From assembly GCF_026342015.1 (NCBI RefSeq), contig NZ_JAPENL010000002.1, positions 1,307,001 to 1,371,000 of the forward strand: DNA of 64,000 bases, in the 5' to 3' direction. Source of the stretch: Micromonospora lupini. GTDB taxonomy: Bacteria; Actinomycetota; Actinomycetes; Mycobacteriales; Micromonosporaceae. Below, one piece after another: positions 33,746 to 42,973 of this stretch. The translations under genes and the position numbers were made by a program. The notes below the pieces were generated by a model. The model searched no databases and had not been told where the DNA came from. It worked only from the letters and a program-made list of their open reading frames with translations. Within the stretch, counting starts at the first letter, position 1, and each line of letters opens with the position of its first letter.

Positions 33746-36204
33746 CGACCGGACAGCCCGGGACCGGGAACACCCGACCCACCTCCGCCGGGGACTCGCA
33801 GGTCCCGCCGGCCACCCCACCCACCGGTGCCACCTCCGCGGGATCGGCTCGCGCGGTCGCCACGGCGTCCGCGGCCTCGACCGCCGGGGACCGCCCGGAC
33901 GGGGACGCCGGGACGGACAGCCCGGCTCGGGGCAGCGGTACAAGGGCCGACGCCGCCACGGACGGCGGAGCGAAGGGCACCGCTGGCCCGACCGACGGGC
34001 CCGCTCCGGACGCCGCGAGGAACGGGACCGCGACGCTGGACTCGGCCGACGGCACCTCGGCCAAGGACGGCGCGGCCGCAGGGAACACGGCCAAGCGTGG
34101 CGACCGCGTCGCAGCCTCCGCCGCTGGAGACGACAGCGCCACCGGCGGCGACCGGGCGAGCAGGGCGACAAGCGACGACAGCGCCAAGGACGGCGACACA
34201 GCCAGGGGCAGCGACGCGAAGACCGGCGCAGCCGGGAACGGCCGACCCGCCAGGCCCACCAAGGGCAAGAAGGCGAAGACCGACAGTCCGGCGAAGACCG
34301 AGACTTCGGTGGAGGCCGACAGCCCGGCGAAGACCGAGACTTCGGCGAAGACCGACAGCCCGGCGAAGACCGACAGCCCGGCGAAGACCGAGACTTCGGT
34401 GGAGGCCGACGGTGCGGCGAAGCCGGTGACGGCCGAGCGCTGGGAGGCGTTCGCGTCCGCACCGGAGCCGGCGCCCTCCCGGCTCACCCGGGCGGCTCGT
34501 GCGGTCGGTCGTCGCCTGGTCCACGAATGGACCCTGGCCACCCTTGGCGCGCTGGCGCTGGCCGTGCTGATGACCTGGCCGACGCTGCGCTACCCGCGCT
34601 ACACACTTCCGCAGGACCACTGGGACCCGAGCCTGCAAGCCTGGCAGATGGCGTGGTCCGGGCACATCCTGCTGGCCGACCCGGCGCGGCTGTGGCAGTC
34701 CAACACGTTCTTCCCGGAGCTGTGGAGCTTCGCGTTCTCCGACACGCTGCTCGGCTACGCCCCGGCCGGGATGCTCGGCAGCGGCCCCGAGGACGCGGTG
34801 CTGCGCTACAACATCATGTTCGTGCTGGCGCACGCGCTCGCCACGCTCGGGGCGTACGCGCTGGCCCGGCAGCTCGGCGCCGGTCGGATCGGCGCCGCCG
34901 TGGCCGGGGTGGGCTACACCTACGCGCCGTGGCTGCTGGCCCAGGCCGGGCACCTGCACGTGCTCTCCAATGGTGGCATCCCGCTGGCCCTCGCGATGCT
35001 CGCGCGGGGACACGGCTGGTCGCTGCGGCACGGCTACCGGCCGGAGCGGCGCCACGACGCCTGGGTGTACGCCGGCTGGCTGGTGGCGGCCTGGCAGATC
35101 AGCCTCGGCTTCGGCATCGGCCTGCCGTTCGCGTACTTCCTTGCCGGCGCGGCGCTCATCGTCGCGGTGCTGTTCGGAGTTCGCCGGCTGAGGTCCGGCC
35201 GGGTGCTGCCGTTCGGCCGCCGACTTTTCGTGGCCGACGTGGTCGGTGGGGTGTTCTTCGCCGGGGTGGGCCTGCTGATGGCGCTCCCGTACTTCCAGGT
35301 GACCGAGCTGCATCCATACGCCGAGCGGACGATCCGCGACATCAGCATCTTCTCGCCGCCGGCGTCCGGCTTCGTGACCGCGCCCGCCGAATCACGGATC
35401 TGGGGTGGGTTGCACGAGGGTGCCCGCGCGGCGCTGCCGTGGCATCCGGAGATGACGCTGCTGCCGGGCTTCGTGCTCTACGCGCTGGCCGTCGGTGGGC
35501 TGTTCTTCTCGGTCTGGCGGCTACGGCACCGACTGCTGCTGCTCGTCGGGGTGCTGGTGACGATGGCCTTCGCGATGGGCACCCGCTTCTTCGACGGGAC
35601 GTTCACCTACGTGCCGCTGTTCGAGCACGCGCCGGGCTGGAACGCGCTGCGTACTCCGGGCCGCTTGATGCTCTGGGTCACGCTGCTGCTCGCCCTGCTC
35701 GCGGCGGGCGCGGTCACCGCCCTCACCGACCGGGTCCGTGAGCTGGCCGCGCAGCGGATCCCGTCCTGGCCGGGGCCGTGGCTGCGGATGGCCACCCTGC
35801 TGCCGCTGCTGCTTGTCACACTCGAGGGGTTGAACGCCACCCCGCATCCGGTGGTGCCGACCCAACCGGCGGCGATGCGGTCGGCGGAAGGGCCGCTCCT
35901 GGTGCTGCCCAGCGACCAGAGCACCGATCAGCACGTGATGCTCTGGTCGACCAGCGGGTTCCCGGATGTGGTGAACGGCGGCAGTGGTTTCACGCCTCGG
36001 CAGCTCGACGACGTCCGACGGGTGAGCCAGTCGTTCCCTGACCAGATGAGCGTCGACTACCTGCGGACGCTCGGCGTCCGCACGGTGGTGCTGCTCCGCG
36101 GCCAGGTGCCCGGCACGCCGTGGGAGATCACCATCGACGCACCTGTCGAGTCGCTCGGCATCACGCGCCAGGACGTCGGCGACGCCGTCGTCTATCGGCT
36201 CTGA
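33742..36204 (+). CDS. GT-C-like polytopic membrane protein with long disordered N-terminus
   Basis: 820 residues; the ATG overlaps the nfo stop. Residues 1-240 are Ala/Thr/Asp/Gly/Lys-rich, without predicted structure, and end in KTDSPAKTETS-type repeats. From about 265 on there are ten or so membrane helices. The first extracellular loop has QDHWDPSLQAWQMAWSGH, whose Asp fits the catalytic-loop region of GT-C enzymes. A C-terminal soluble domain (about 710-820) follows. A role in surface glycan transfer is likely, but donor and acceptor are unknown. The disordered N-terminus is cytoplasmic if the first helix is as predicted. Confidence 0.75.
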   Translation: MTTGQPGTGNTRPTSAGDSQVPPATPPTGATSAGSARAVATASAASTAGDRPDGDAGTDSPARGSGTRADAATDGGAKGTAGPTDGPAPDAARNGTATLDSADGTSAKDGAAAGNTAKRGDRVAASAAGDDSATGGDRASRATSDDSAKDGDTARGSDAKTGAAGNGRPARPTKGKKAKTDSPAKTETSVEADSPAKTETSAKTDSPAKTDSPAKTETSVEADGAAKPVTAERWEAFASAPEPAPSRLTRAARAVGRRLVHEWTLATLGALALAVLMTWPTLRYPRYTLPQDHWDPSLQAWQMAWSGHILLADPARLWQSNTFFPELWSFAFSDTLLGYAPAGMLGSGPEDAVLRYNIMFVLAHALATLGAYALARQLGAGRIGAAVAGVGYTYAPWLLAQAGHLHVLSNGGIPLALAMLARGHGWSLRHGYRPERRHDAWVYAGWLVAAWQISLGFGIGLPFAYFLAGAALIVAVLFGVRRLRSGRVLPFGRRLFVADVVGGVFFAGVGLLMALPYFQVTELHPYAERTIRDISIFSPPASGFVTAPAESRIWGGLHEGARAALPWHPEMTLLPGFVLYALAVGGLFFSVWRLRHRLLLLVGVLVTMAFAMGTRFFDGTFTYVPLFEHAPGWNALRTPGRLMLWVTLLLALLAAGAVTALTDRVRELAAQRIPSWPGPWLRMATLLPLLLVTLEGLNATPHPVVPTQPAAMRSAEGPLLVLPSDQSTDQHVMLWSTSGFPDVVNGGSGFTPRQLDDVRRVSQSFPDQMSVDYLRTLGVRTVVLLRGQVPGTPWEITIDAPVESLGITRQDVGDAVVYRL
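34273..34421 (+). repeat. In-gene repeats encoding KTDSPAKTETS units
   Basis: Several copies of gcgaagaccgacagcccg and gcgaagaccgagacttcg alternate here, keeping frame. They encode the Lys/Thr/Ser/Pro/Glu-rich end of the disordered N-terminus of the membrane protein. The near-identity of the units at DNA level suggests recent expansion. Confidence 0.85.
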
Positions 36205-36438
36205 CGTCTTTCCCCAAGGGCGGTTCGCCGGGGATCGGTCGCCGTCACCTCGGGGACAGCGTGTGACGGTCGTCCGATGTGACGGCGATGAAATAGCAAT
36301 GGCGACACCCCCCACGCTGAGGGCTCCCTGATCCCCCGGTGCTGTTCGCGCGCACTTCAGCCACCACGGCGCTTACTTCCGGCCTTGCTCACGGCGTCTG
36401 AAGGCGAATGCGGCCGCATCGAGTCCGAGAGGAGTCCG

Positions 36439-39400
36439 ATGGCTCGTCGACGTTCCCGATCTCCGGCACTACTCGTCGCCGCGGTGGCCTGTGCGGTGCT
36501 GCTTCCCCAGTCGGTGCACGGCGTGGCGTTCGCAGCAGCCGCGCTGCCTGCGCCGCCACCCGCTGCGGATACCCCGTCGTTCACTGTCGATCCGCAGCGT
36601 CGGGCCGATCTCCTCACCGAAGGCTATAAGGAGTCCCAGGACGTCGCGTGGACGACGTCGGGAGACGGCAACGGCTTCCATGTGCTCGCCGCGACCGCCA
36701 GCAGCGGTTACACGTGGCGGACAGTGGCCAGTCTTTCCGAGCCGGGATTCGATGCGGACCAGTGGATCGGCAACGCCTGCCTGACCGGTTCCGGTCGTCG
36801 GCTCGTTGTCGTCTACGCGCCGCGCACCTTCACCAACAAAGCGGATCTTTTCGATCGCGGCGGCTTCACGGCATCGGTGGACCTGGTGACCGGCTCGGTG
36901 CGCAAGCTGCCGGTGCAGTCGTCGCTGGCTTACTTCAACCCGGGGTGCGGCGCCGACGAGACGGCGGTCCTCACCCAACTCGGAGGCAAGCTACCGAACG
37001 AGCAGGTCGACGGACCCGCTCGTACTCGACTGTTCCGGCTCGATGCCGACAAAGGCCAACTCTCGCAGCCGATCCTCGTCAATGCCGAGGTGACCTCTGC
37101 GCTGCCGGTGGGACGCACCATCGTGGCCGCCGGAGCTTCGCGCTTGGTGCAGGTGGGAGGCAACGGCACGCTGACGCCCGTCGCCTCCACCTCGGGAACA
37201 CCGTTCCAGCTCAAGGCGGACGGTGCCGGCGGCGTCGTGTTCATGGACCGCACGGGTGACCGGGTACGGGTCCGGCGCGCCCTTCCTCAAGCAGGGACCG
37301 AGCCGCGAACGCTCGCGGAAGGGCAACTGTCCAAACTAGGCATCACGCCTGGCGCTGGTGGACGGGCCTTCATCACTGGCCGGGCAGACCGGACGCACGC
37401 CCTACCGAAGGACGTGTCGAAGGTCGAGGTGGCGGCCGGGTCCCAGCTGTCTTCGCAAGGGCAATTGGCGTTGACCGAGGTCCGCTGGGCGGGTCAAGCC
37501 GACCCACGGGTTGCGGTTCCGGACTCGACGTCGCCACGGCAGGTGAAGATCCAGGCCACTGTGTTGGCCAACGGCAAGAAGGTCGATTTCCAGGTGCAAC
37601 CCGGCGACGCTTCGGACGCCCAGGCCGCCGAGGGTAGGCGGATCCATCCAAAACTTTCATCGGCCGGTGGGGGTAGCCGGGCCTCGGCAGCAGCCGCGGG
37701 CTCACCGACCAACCCGGTGGAGGCGGAAGCCTACTGCTCGGTCCCGCGCAACGATCCGCACAACCAGGCATTGCAGCCCAAGCCGCGCCAGGTCGAGTGG
37801 GCAGTCGACCAGGCGATCACCAATTCGCTCTACGTGCAGCGGGAGGCCAACTGGAAGAACCTTGGCATGTCCGCCTACCGACCTCAGGATCTGTTCCCGC
37901 CGATCCCGTTGGTCGGCGGCGGCCGCGTTCCGGCCCAGGTCATGCTCGGCATCGCAGCGCAGGAGTCGAATCTCTGGCAGGCGTCCTTCCACGCTGTCCC
38001 GGGCGTCACCGCCAGTCCGTTGATCGGCAACTACTACGGCCGCGATATCTACAACGCCAAGGAGGAGGACGACTGGGACATCAGATGGGAAGAGTCAGAC
38101 TGCGGGTACGGCGTCACACAGGTCACTGACGGTATGCGGTTGGCGGGCCGGGAGAAGGAAGGTGAGGTCGCCATGCCCCCGAACAAGCAACGTGCCGTCG
38201 CTCTGGACTTCGCCGCGAACATCGCCGCCGGGCTGCAGATTCTGCAGTCGAAGTGGAACGAGACCCGGAGTGCCGGGTTGATCGTCAACAGCGGGGATCC
38301 CGGCGGGCTCGAGCACTGGTTCTTCGCTCTCTGGGCATACAACAGTGGCTTCCACCCGGACCAGGGCAACGGATCCCCGTGGGGCGTCGGTTGGGGAAAC
38401 AACCCGATCAACCCGAGGTACCGGGCCGACCGCGAGCCCTTCCTGGAGTACACGTACGCCGACGCGGCGAATCCGCAGTTCTGGCCGTACCAGGAGAAGG
38501 TGCTCGGTTTCGCCGGACACCCGCCGGAGTTGCTCGAGGGCCCGGACCAGTTGGTCTCGGGCTTCCGGGCCGCTTGGTGGAACGACACTCGGCAACGGAT
38601 CACCGTCAAGCCGCCGATTGATCTCTTCTGCGACGACTCGAACTCCTGCCACCCAGGGGAGTTGAACGTTCCGGATGATCCGGATGTGGTGGGCGAAGAA
38701 GCCGGCCCGTGTGCCCACAAGAACGCCGCCGGCCGCTTCGACCTCGTGTGTTGGTACAACCGGCCGGTGAAGTGGAAGGAGGGCTTCGACGCCGGCAACG
38801 AGGTGCTCCGATTCGACCCTGGGTACGCCTATCAGGAGGACGCCACGAGCTACGCACCGAACTGCAGCCTGTCGGGCTTGCCGAGCGGCGCTCTCATCAT
38901 CGACAACGTCGTCGACGGCACACCGTCGGTCAGGCCGGGCTGTGGACGGCCCTGGACGAACGCCGGAACCTTCAATCTGGACTTCGCCGCGGACAGTACT
39001 GGTCACTACCCGTCCAAGGTCGATTTTCACCAGATCGGTGGGGGATTTGGGGGCCACTTCTGGTTCGCGCACACCCGGCGGCCCGATGACCAGGGAGGAA
39101 AGTTGCGGGTGTCCGGTACGTGGTCGCTGAGCCAGCAGGTCCAGGGCTGGGCCCGGGTGATGGTGCACATGCCCGACCAGGGCGCGCACACCCGTCAGGC
39201 CGAGTATCAGGTAGACCTTGGACAGGGCTTCGACAAGGGCAAGAAGAGGGTCCTCCTGCAACGCACCCAGGAGCACCGCTGGGTGTCACTTGGAGTCTTC
39301 AAATTCGCCGGGACTCCCCGCGTCCGGCTGTCGACCGAGACCCAGGACGGCACCGGGGTAGAGGATGTGGCGTGGGACGCGATCGCGGTGCAGAAGCTGA

Positions 39401-40413
39401 ACGCGAAGCCGCGTCACCAGGTCGTGGCACTCGGGGACTCGTACTCCTCCGGCGAGGGAGCCTCGGAAAACCGTGGTGCCGACTACTACCGAGAGACCGA
39501 TTTCAAGCAACTCAACGGCGATGACGTGCTGTTCCAGAACGACTGCCACCGCTCCAAGTACTCCTGGTCGCGGCAGGCGGTGCTGTCGGACAGTTCGGCA
39601 TCGATCGGCAGCCGGGCCGATTCCTGGGATCCGCAGATGGACTACCAGTTCCATGCCTGCTCGGGAGCCCGGACTCACAACCTGCTGCCCTTCCGTACCG
39701 TTCCCACCGGGCAGTCACCGCCGGCGAACGCGTTCAACAAGACGGGCAGCGGCTCGTACGGCGAAGTGTCCCAACTGGACAAGGGTTTCCTCGATGAGAA
39801 CACCACCCTGGTCACTCTCTCCGTCGGGGGTAACGACTCCGAGTTCAGCAAGGTGGTCCAGGAATGCATCTACGGGTCCGGCCTCCAACTCTGCCAGGAC
39901 AGCACGTTGAAGGGCGACACCGAACCGGTGAGCACGGCCACCAGGAAGCGCATCGAAGGGCCGGTCAAGGAATCACTCAAGATCGTGCTCAGAGAGATCC
40001 ACAAAAAGGCACCGTCAGCCAAGATCTTGCTGATGGGCTATCCCAAGCTGGTCGAAGGGTACTGCGTCCTCGGCATCGGCGCGGGCGAACTGCCCTGGCT
40101 CAACTCCACAGCCGACCTCCTCGCGACGAAGATGGAGGAGGCGGTCAACGAGGTCAACGCCGAGGGGGTGCAGGTGTGGTTCGGCAACCCGATCCAGCGC
40201 TTCGCGGGCAAGGGTATCTGCGGTTCACCAGAAACGGTTAATGGTGTCATCAAGGACCTGACTGCCGGTGAAGAGGGACCGCTCAAGAGCCCGATACCGG
40301 ACTCGTGGAACGTCTATGGGGCCTCACAGCAGTCATTCCACCCGAAGATCAGTGGCGCCGGTATCTACGCTCAGGTGATGAACGACGTCACGCGCGGAAA
40401 GATGGGGCTTTGA
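36439..40413 (+). CDS. Large secreted multidomain protein with C-terminal SGNH/GDSL hydrolase
   Basis: 1,324 residues. A signal peptide (RRRSRSP then a hydrophobic run ending at VAFAAAA, about 1-34) is followed by a roughly 330-residue beta-rich region that reads like a propeller. A lytic-transglycosylase-like segment follows, with GIAAQESN (E509) and CGYGVTQVTDGM. A golvesin-like beta domain lies at about 860-985, and a SGNH hydrolase runs from GDSYSSGEG (Ser1001) through GGND (1130-1133) to SFHPKISG (His1301). From memory this plan resembles NocE-type actinobacterial proteins. It may act on cell wall or esterified polymer. A lipoprotein gene is coupled downstream. Confidence 0.82.
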   Translation: MARRRSRSPALLVAAVACAVLLPQSVHGVAFAAAALPAPPPAADTPSFTVDPQRRADLLTEGYKESQDVAWTTSGDGNGFHVLAATASSGYTWRTVASLSEPGFDADQWIGNACLTGSGRRLVVVYAPRTFTNKADLFDRGGFTASVDLVTGSVRKLPVQSSLAYFNPGCGADETAVLTQLGGKLPNEQVDGPARTRLFRLDADKGQLSQPILVNAEVTSALPVGRTIVAAGASRLVQVGGNGTLTPVASTSGTPFQLKADGAGGVVFMDRTGDRVRVRRALPQAGTEPRTLAEGQLSKLGITPGAGGRAFITGRADRTHALPKDVSKVEVAAGSQLSSQGQLALTEVRWAGQADPRVAVPDSTSPRQVKIQATVLANGKKVDFQVQPGDASDAQAAEGRRIHPKLSSAGGGSRASAAAAGSPTNPVEAEAYCSVPRNDPHNQALQPKPRQVEWAVDQAITNSLYVQREANWKNLGMSAYRPQDLFPPIPLVGGGRVPAQVMLGIAAQESNLWQASFHAVPGVTASPLIGNYYGRDIYNAKEEDDWDIRWEESDCGYGVTQVTDGMRLAGREKEGEVAMPPNKQRAVALDFAANIAAGLQILQSKWNETRSAGLIVNSGDPGGLEHWFFALWAYNSGFHPDQGNGSPWGVGWGNNPINPRYRADREPFLEYTYADAANPQFWPYQEKVLGFAGHPPELLEGPDQLVSGFRAAWWNDTRQRITVKPPIDLFCDDSNSCHPGELNVPDDPDVVGEEAGPCAHKNAAGRFDLVCWYNRPVKWKEGFDAGNEVLRFDPGYAYQEDATSYAPNCSLSGLPSGALIIDNVVDGTPSVRPGCGRPWTNAGTFNLDFAADSTGHYPSKVDFHQIGGGFGGHFWFAHTRRPDDQGGKLRVSGTWSLSQQVQGWARVMVHMPDQGAHTRQAEYQVDLGQGFDKGKKRVLLQRTQEHRWVSLGVFKFAGTPRVRLSTETQDGTGVEDVAWDAIAVQKLNAKPRHQVVALGDSYSSGEGASENRGADYYRETDFKQLNGDDVLFQNDCHRSKYSWSRQAVLSDSSASIGSRADSWDPQMDYQFHACSGARTHNLLPFRTVPTGQSPPANAFNKTGSGSYGEVSQLDKGFLDENTTLVTLSVGGNDSEFSKVVQECIYGSGLQLCQDSTLKGDTEPVSTATRKRIEGPVKESLKIVLREIHKKAPSAKILLMGYPKLVEGYCVLGIGAGELPWLNSTADLLATKMEEAVNEVNAEGVQVWFGNPIQRFAGKGICGSPETVNGVIKDLTAGEEGPLKSPIPDSWNVYGASQQSFHPKISGAGIYAQVMNDVTRGKMGL

Positions 40414-40904
40414 CCAGACCCCTATCACCCGTGCCCGCGAGAAGGCTGCTCGGCCTTCTCGCGGGCACGGCCCTGGCCGCGTCGAGCCTCGGCTGCGGTG
40501 CCCCCGACCAGGAGCGGGAGGCCACGGAGAAGGCCACCGCAGTGGTCCGCGAGAAGGCCGAACGGTCCCGGCAGGCGATGTCGAACGCGCTGGCCGACCC
40601 GGGGGCCCCGCGCCAGGAGGCGCTGCTCGGTGCAATCGCCGAGTTGGTGGAGAGCGGGGAGCGCAACGGGTTCGTCTTCGGTCGCCGGTCCGAACCGGGT
40701 GATCGGATATGGCTGGACATAGCCTTCGACGGCACCGGCTACGCCGGAGGACTCGCGCCCGCCGAGGTGACGGCGCGGCTGTGTGTACGGATCAGCGGCG
40801 TCCGGGGCACAGAGCCGGAGGTGACGATGGCGGACACCGAATGTGACGTCGGCCTCGACCGGGAACTCGGCCAGGCGGACGCGACGGTCGGCCTACGGAA
40901 GTGA
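40410..40904 (+). CDS. Putative lipoprotein
   Basis: 164 residues if the TTG overlapping the previous stop (TTGA) is used; a GTG at 40431 would give 157. The N-terminus has a twin-arginine/hydrophobic signal and a lipobox SSLGC, so the mature protein is lipid-anchored. The rest has a charged helix (QEREATEKATAVVREKAERSRQAM) and a small domain with two cysteines. I recognise no family. Codons for the signal peptide form a perfect hairpin. Tight coupling to the large secreted hydrolase suggests a shared role at the surface. Confidence 0.65.
   Translation: MTRPLSPVPARRLLGLLAGTALAASSLGCGAPDQEREATEKATAVVREKAERSRQAMSNALADPGAPRQEALLGAIAELVESGERNGFVFGRRSEPGDRIWLDIAFDGTGYAGGLAPAEVTARLCVRISGVRGTEPEVTMADTECDVGLDRELGQADATVGLRK
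40431..40468. other. Perfect 16-bp hairpin inside signal-peptide codons
   Basis: Arms gtgcccgcgagaaggc (40431-40446) and 40453-40468 pair perfectly around tgctcg. It has terminator geometry, 18 bases after the stop codon of the large hydrolase, yet the lipoprotein reading frame continues through it. It may attenuate transcription or limit translation of the lipoprotein. Confidence 0.7.
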
Positions 40905-41011
40905 TCGTCCCTCCGGGACGGCTCCCGTCGGGCGGCCAGGTCTGAGTTCCCTGTCGGCCAGCAGTTCTCGATCACCCGGCCATCGACCTGACGGCGCCGC
41001 ACGACACGGTG

Positions 41012-42523
41012 TCAGACCCGCACGTCCTCCCCCTCGGCGACCGTCGTCGTTGCGCTGGGCCGCAGGCGGAAGCGGTCGACCCAGCCGACGTCGGGTGCGC
41101 CGTCGAGCACGCCGCCGTCCGGGTCGTCGGCATAGGTGGCCCGTACCGCGTCCTGCTCGGGGTGCAGGATCTCCCGGATGACCAGCACGCAGAGGGTCAC
41201 CACTGTCGCCAGCCGCAGCGTCGAGGCCAGCACGAACACGCCCTCCGGGAAGACCGGACGGCTGGTCGCCGCGCCGAGCAGCTCACCGTAGAAGGCGACG
41301 AAGTAGCAGATCTCGGCGAACTGCCAGGCCAGGAAGGCACCCCACTTCGGGCGGGCCAGCACCACCAGCGGCAGCATCCAGAGCACGAACTGCTGGGACC
41401 AGACCTTGCTGAAGATGAGGAACGCGGCGACCACCAGGAAGGCGAGCTGGGCGAGCCGCGGCCGGCGCGGCGCCCGCAGCGCCAGCACTGCCACGCCGAG
41501 GCAGGCCAGCCCGAACAGGGCGTACGAGAGGGTGTTGAGGGCGGGGATGTTGGCGTTCAACCAGTCGAAAGGGCCCTGCTGGCCGGGGTCGTTGCCAACC
41601 TTGCCGTCGAGGTAGCGACCGATGTACCAGAGCGTGCCCCAGTCGATCGGCCGAGTGGTGTTCAACTCGAAGAACCGGCCCCAGTTGTCCGGGTTGGCGC
41701 GGAAAGCCGGCAGGTTCACCAGGACCACGGCCGCCACCGCCGTCCCGAGGGCGGTGAGCGCGGCGCGGAGCCGGTTCGCCCGCAGCGCCAGGACGAGGAT
41801 CGGTCCCAGCACGAACAGCGGCCAGAGTTTCGCCGCGCCGGCGAGGCCGAGCAGCACCCCGGCCACGGCTGGTCGTCGCCGGGCCCAGGCCAGCAGACCG
41901 AACGCCGCCAATCCGACGGCGAGCAGGTCCCAGTTGACGGTCGCGGTCAGCACCAGCGCGGGGGCGATCGCGAACAACGCGGCGTCCCAGGGTCGTCGGC
42001 GGCGTAACGCCAGGATCACCGCCACGGTGGCCACGGCGAGCGCGCCGAGCACGAGCGCGTTGAGGTTGTAGAACCACTGGCCCTGGTTGATGCTCGGGTC
42101 ACCGTCGCCGATGGCGTGCACCGGCAGACCCAGCGCCCCCATGAAGTAGCCGGTCAGCACCGGGTATTCCACCGGGTGGTCCCGGTAGGGCACCTTGCCC
42201 TCGTTGAGACCCTCGGCGTAGTAGAGGGCGAGCACGTCGGTGTAGCAGAACCGCGTGTACTGGACGTTCTTCTGCCAGGCGCCGTCCTGGCACGGGGATT
42301 TCTGCACCCAGTGCAGCGCGAGCGTGAGGCAGGCCAGCGCCAGGACGATCCGGACGGCGGTCCAGAATCGGCGCTCGTGGCCGGCCGGCCGGTCGAGTGC
42401 CGTCGCGTGGTCGCCCAACGGGCCGCCGATCGCACCGGAGAGGCCGCGGACGAACCCGTCGGAGCGGGACGGGTGGTCGGTGGTGCCGGCGTCGTCGATG
42501 CCGGGCGTCGACTGGGTGCTCAT
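41012..42523 (-). CDS. GT87-like membrane protein (homologous position to Rv0051 of mycobacteria)
   Basis: 503 residues. Cytoplasmic N-terminus, first helix near 58-72, then an extracellular loop CYTDVLALYYAEGLNEGKVPYRDHPVEYPVLTG split across short motifs: the Asp and the YP pair are GT87-like. Ten or more helices follow. From memory, mycobacteria carry a similar membrane protein between ponA1 and rpsF, so this is likely the conserved member of the neighbourhood, here displaced from rpsF by accessory genes. A mannosyltransferase-like function is inferred only. ATG start at 42523. Confidence 0.8.
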   Translation of the reverse strand: MSTQSTPGIDDAGTTDHPSRSDGFVRGLSGAIGGPLGDHATALDRPAGHERRFWTAVRIVLALACLTLALHWVQKSPCQDGAWQKNVQYTRFCYTDVLALYYAEGLNEGKVPYRDHPVEYPVLTGYFMGALGLPVHAIGDGDPSINQGQWFYNLNALVLGALAVATVAVILALRRRRPWDAALFAIAPALVLTATVNWDLLAVGLAAFGLLAWARRRPAVAGVLLGLAGAAKLWPLFVLGPILVLALRANRLRAALTALGTAVAAVVLVNLPAFRANPDNWGRFFELNTTRPIDWGTLWYIGRYLDGKVGNDPGQQGPFDWLNANIPALNTLSYALFGLACLGVAVLALRAPRRPRLAQLAFLVVAAFLIFSKVWSQQFVLWMLPLVVLARPKWGAFLAWQFAEICYFVAFYGELLGAATSRPVFPEGVFVLASTLRLATVVTLCVLVIREILHPEQDAVRATYADDPDGGVLDGAPDVGWVDRFRLRPSATTTVAEGEDVRV

Positions 42524-42973
42524 GAAAAGGCATCCTGCCGTACTCGCAGCGGTGAGTCATGTGTTCCTCTGCCCGTTCGGGTCGCGAACCGGCACCATTC
42601 GGTCAGCGAACTGTCACGCGGCGCTGAACAGAGGCTTCTCATGTGGATCGACGGTGATCAGAAGCCGGCTCGACCGGCTCGCCTTCGATGGTCGGTCGCG
42701 AGCGGCACGGCTCGCGCCTGCCGACCGTCTGTCGCGTCGTCGGCAAGCGTTCCTACCCATCCCTGGCGGCTCTCGCTTGCACGGGCAACACGCAGGCGAT
42801 TCTCCTGCGGAACGCACTGTGGAGCGTGAGCCGATATTCCGACATCACTCACATCCGGGGCTGCCCACCTTCGGCCTTCGTGATCTTGAGCAGGCTTGAC
42901 GGGCATCTACGGCTGGCTATGCTGATTCACGGCTCGCAATGGCCAACGCACCGCACGCAACACGGGGGCTCAA
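42524..42973. other. 450-bp intergenic region before the second SARP gene
   Basis: No gene is supported here. GC drops locally. The only clear signal is the promoter-like hexamer pair at 42896-42923, listed separately. Confidence 0.5.
42896..42923 (+). promoter_or_regulatory. Housekeeping-type promoter of SARP gene
   Basis: TTGACG (42896-42901), 16 bases, TATGCT (42918-42923). The predicted transcription start is about 45 bases before the TTG start codon of the SARP gene. Confidence 0.6.
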
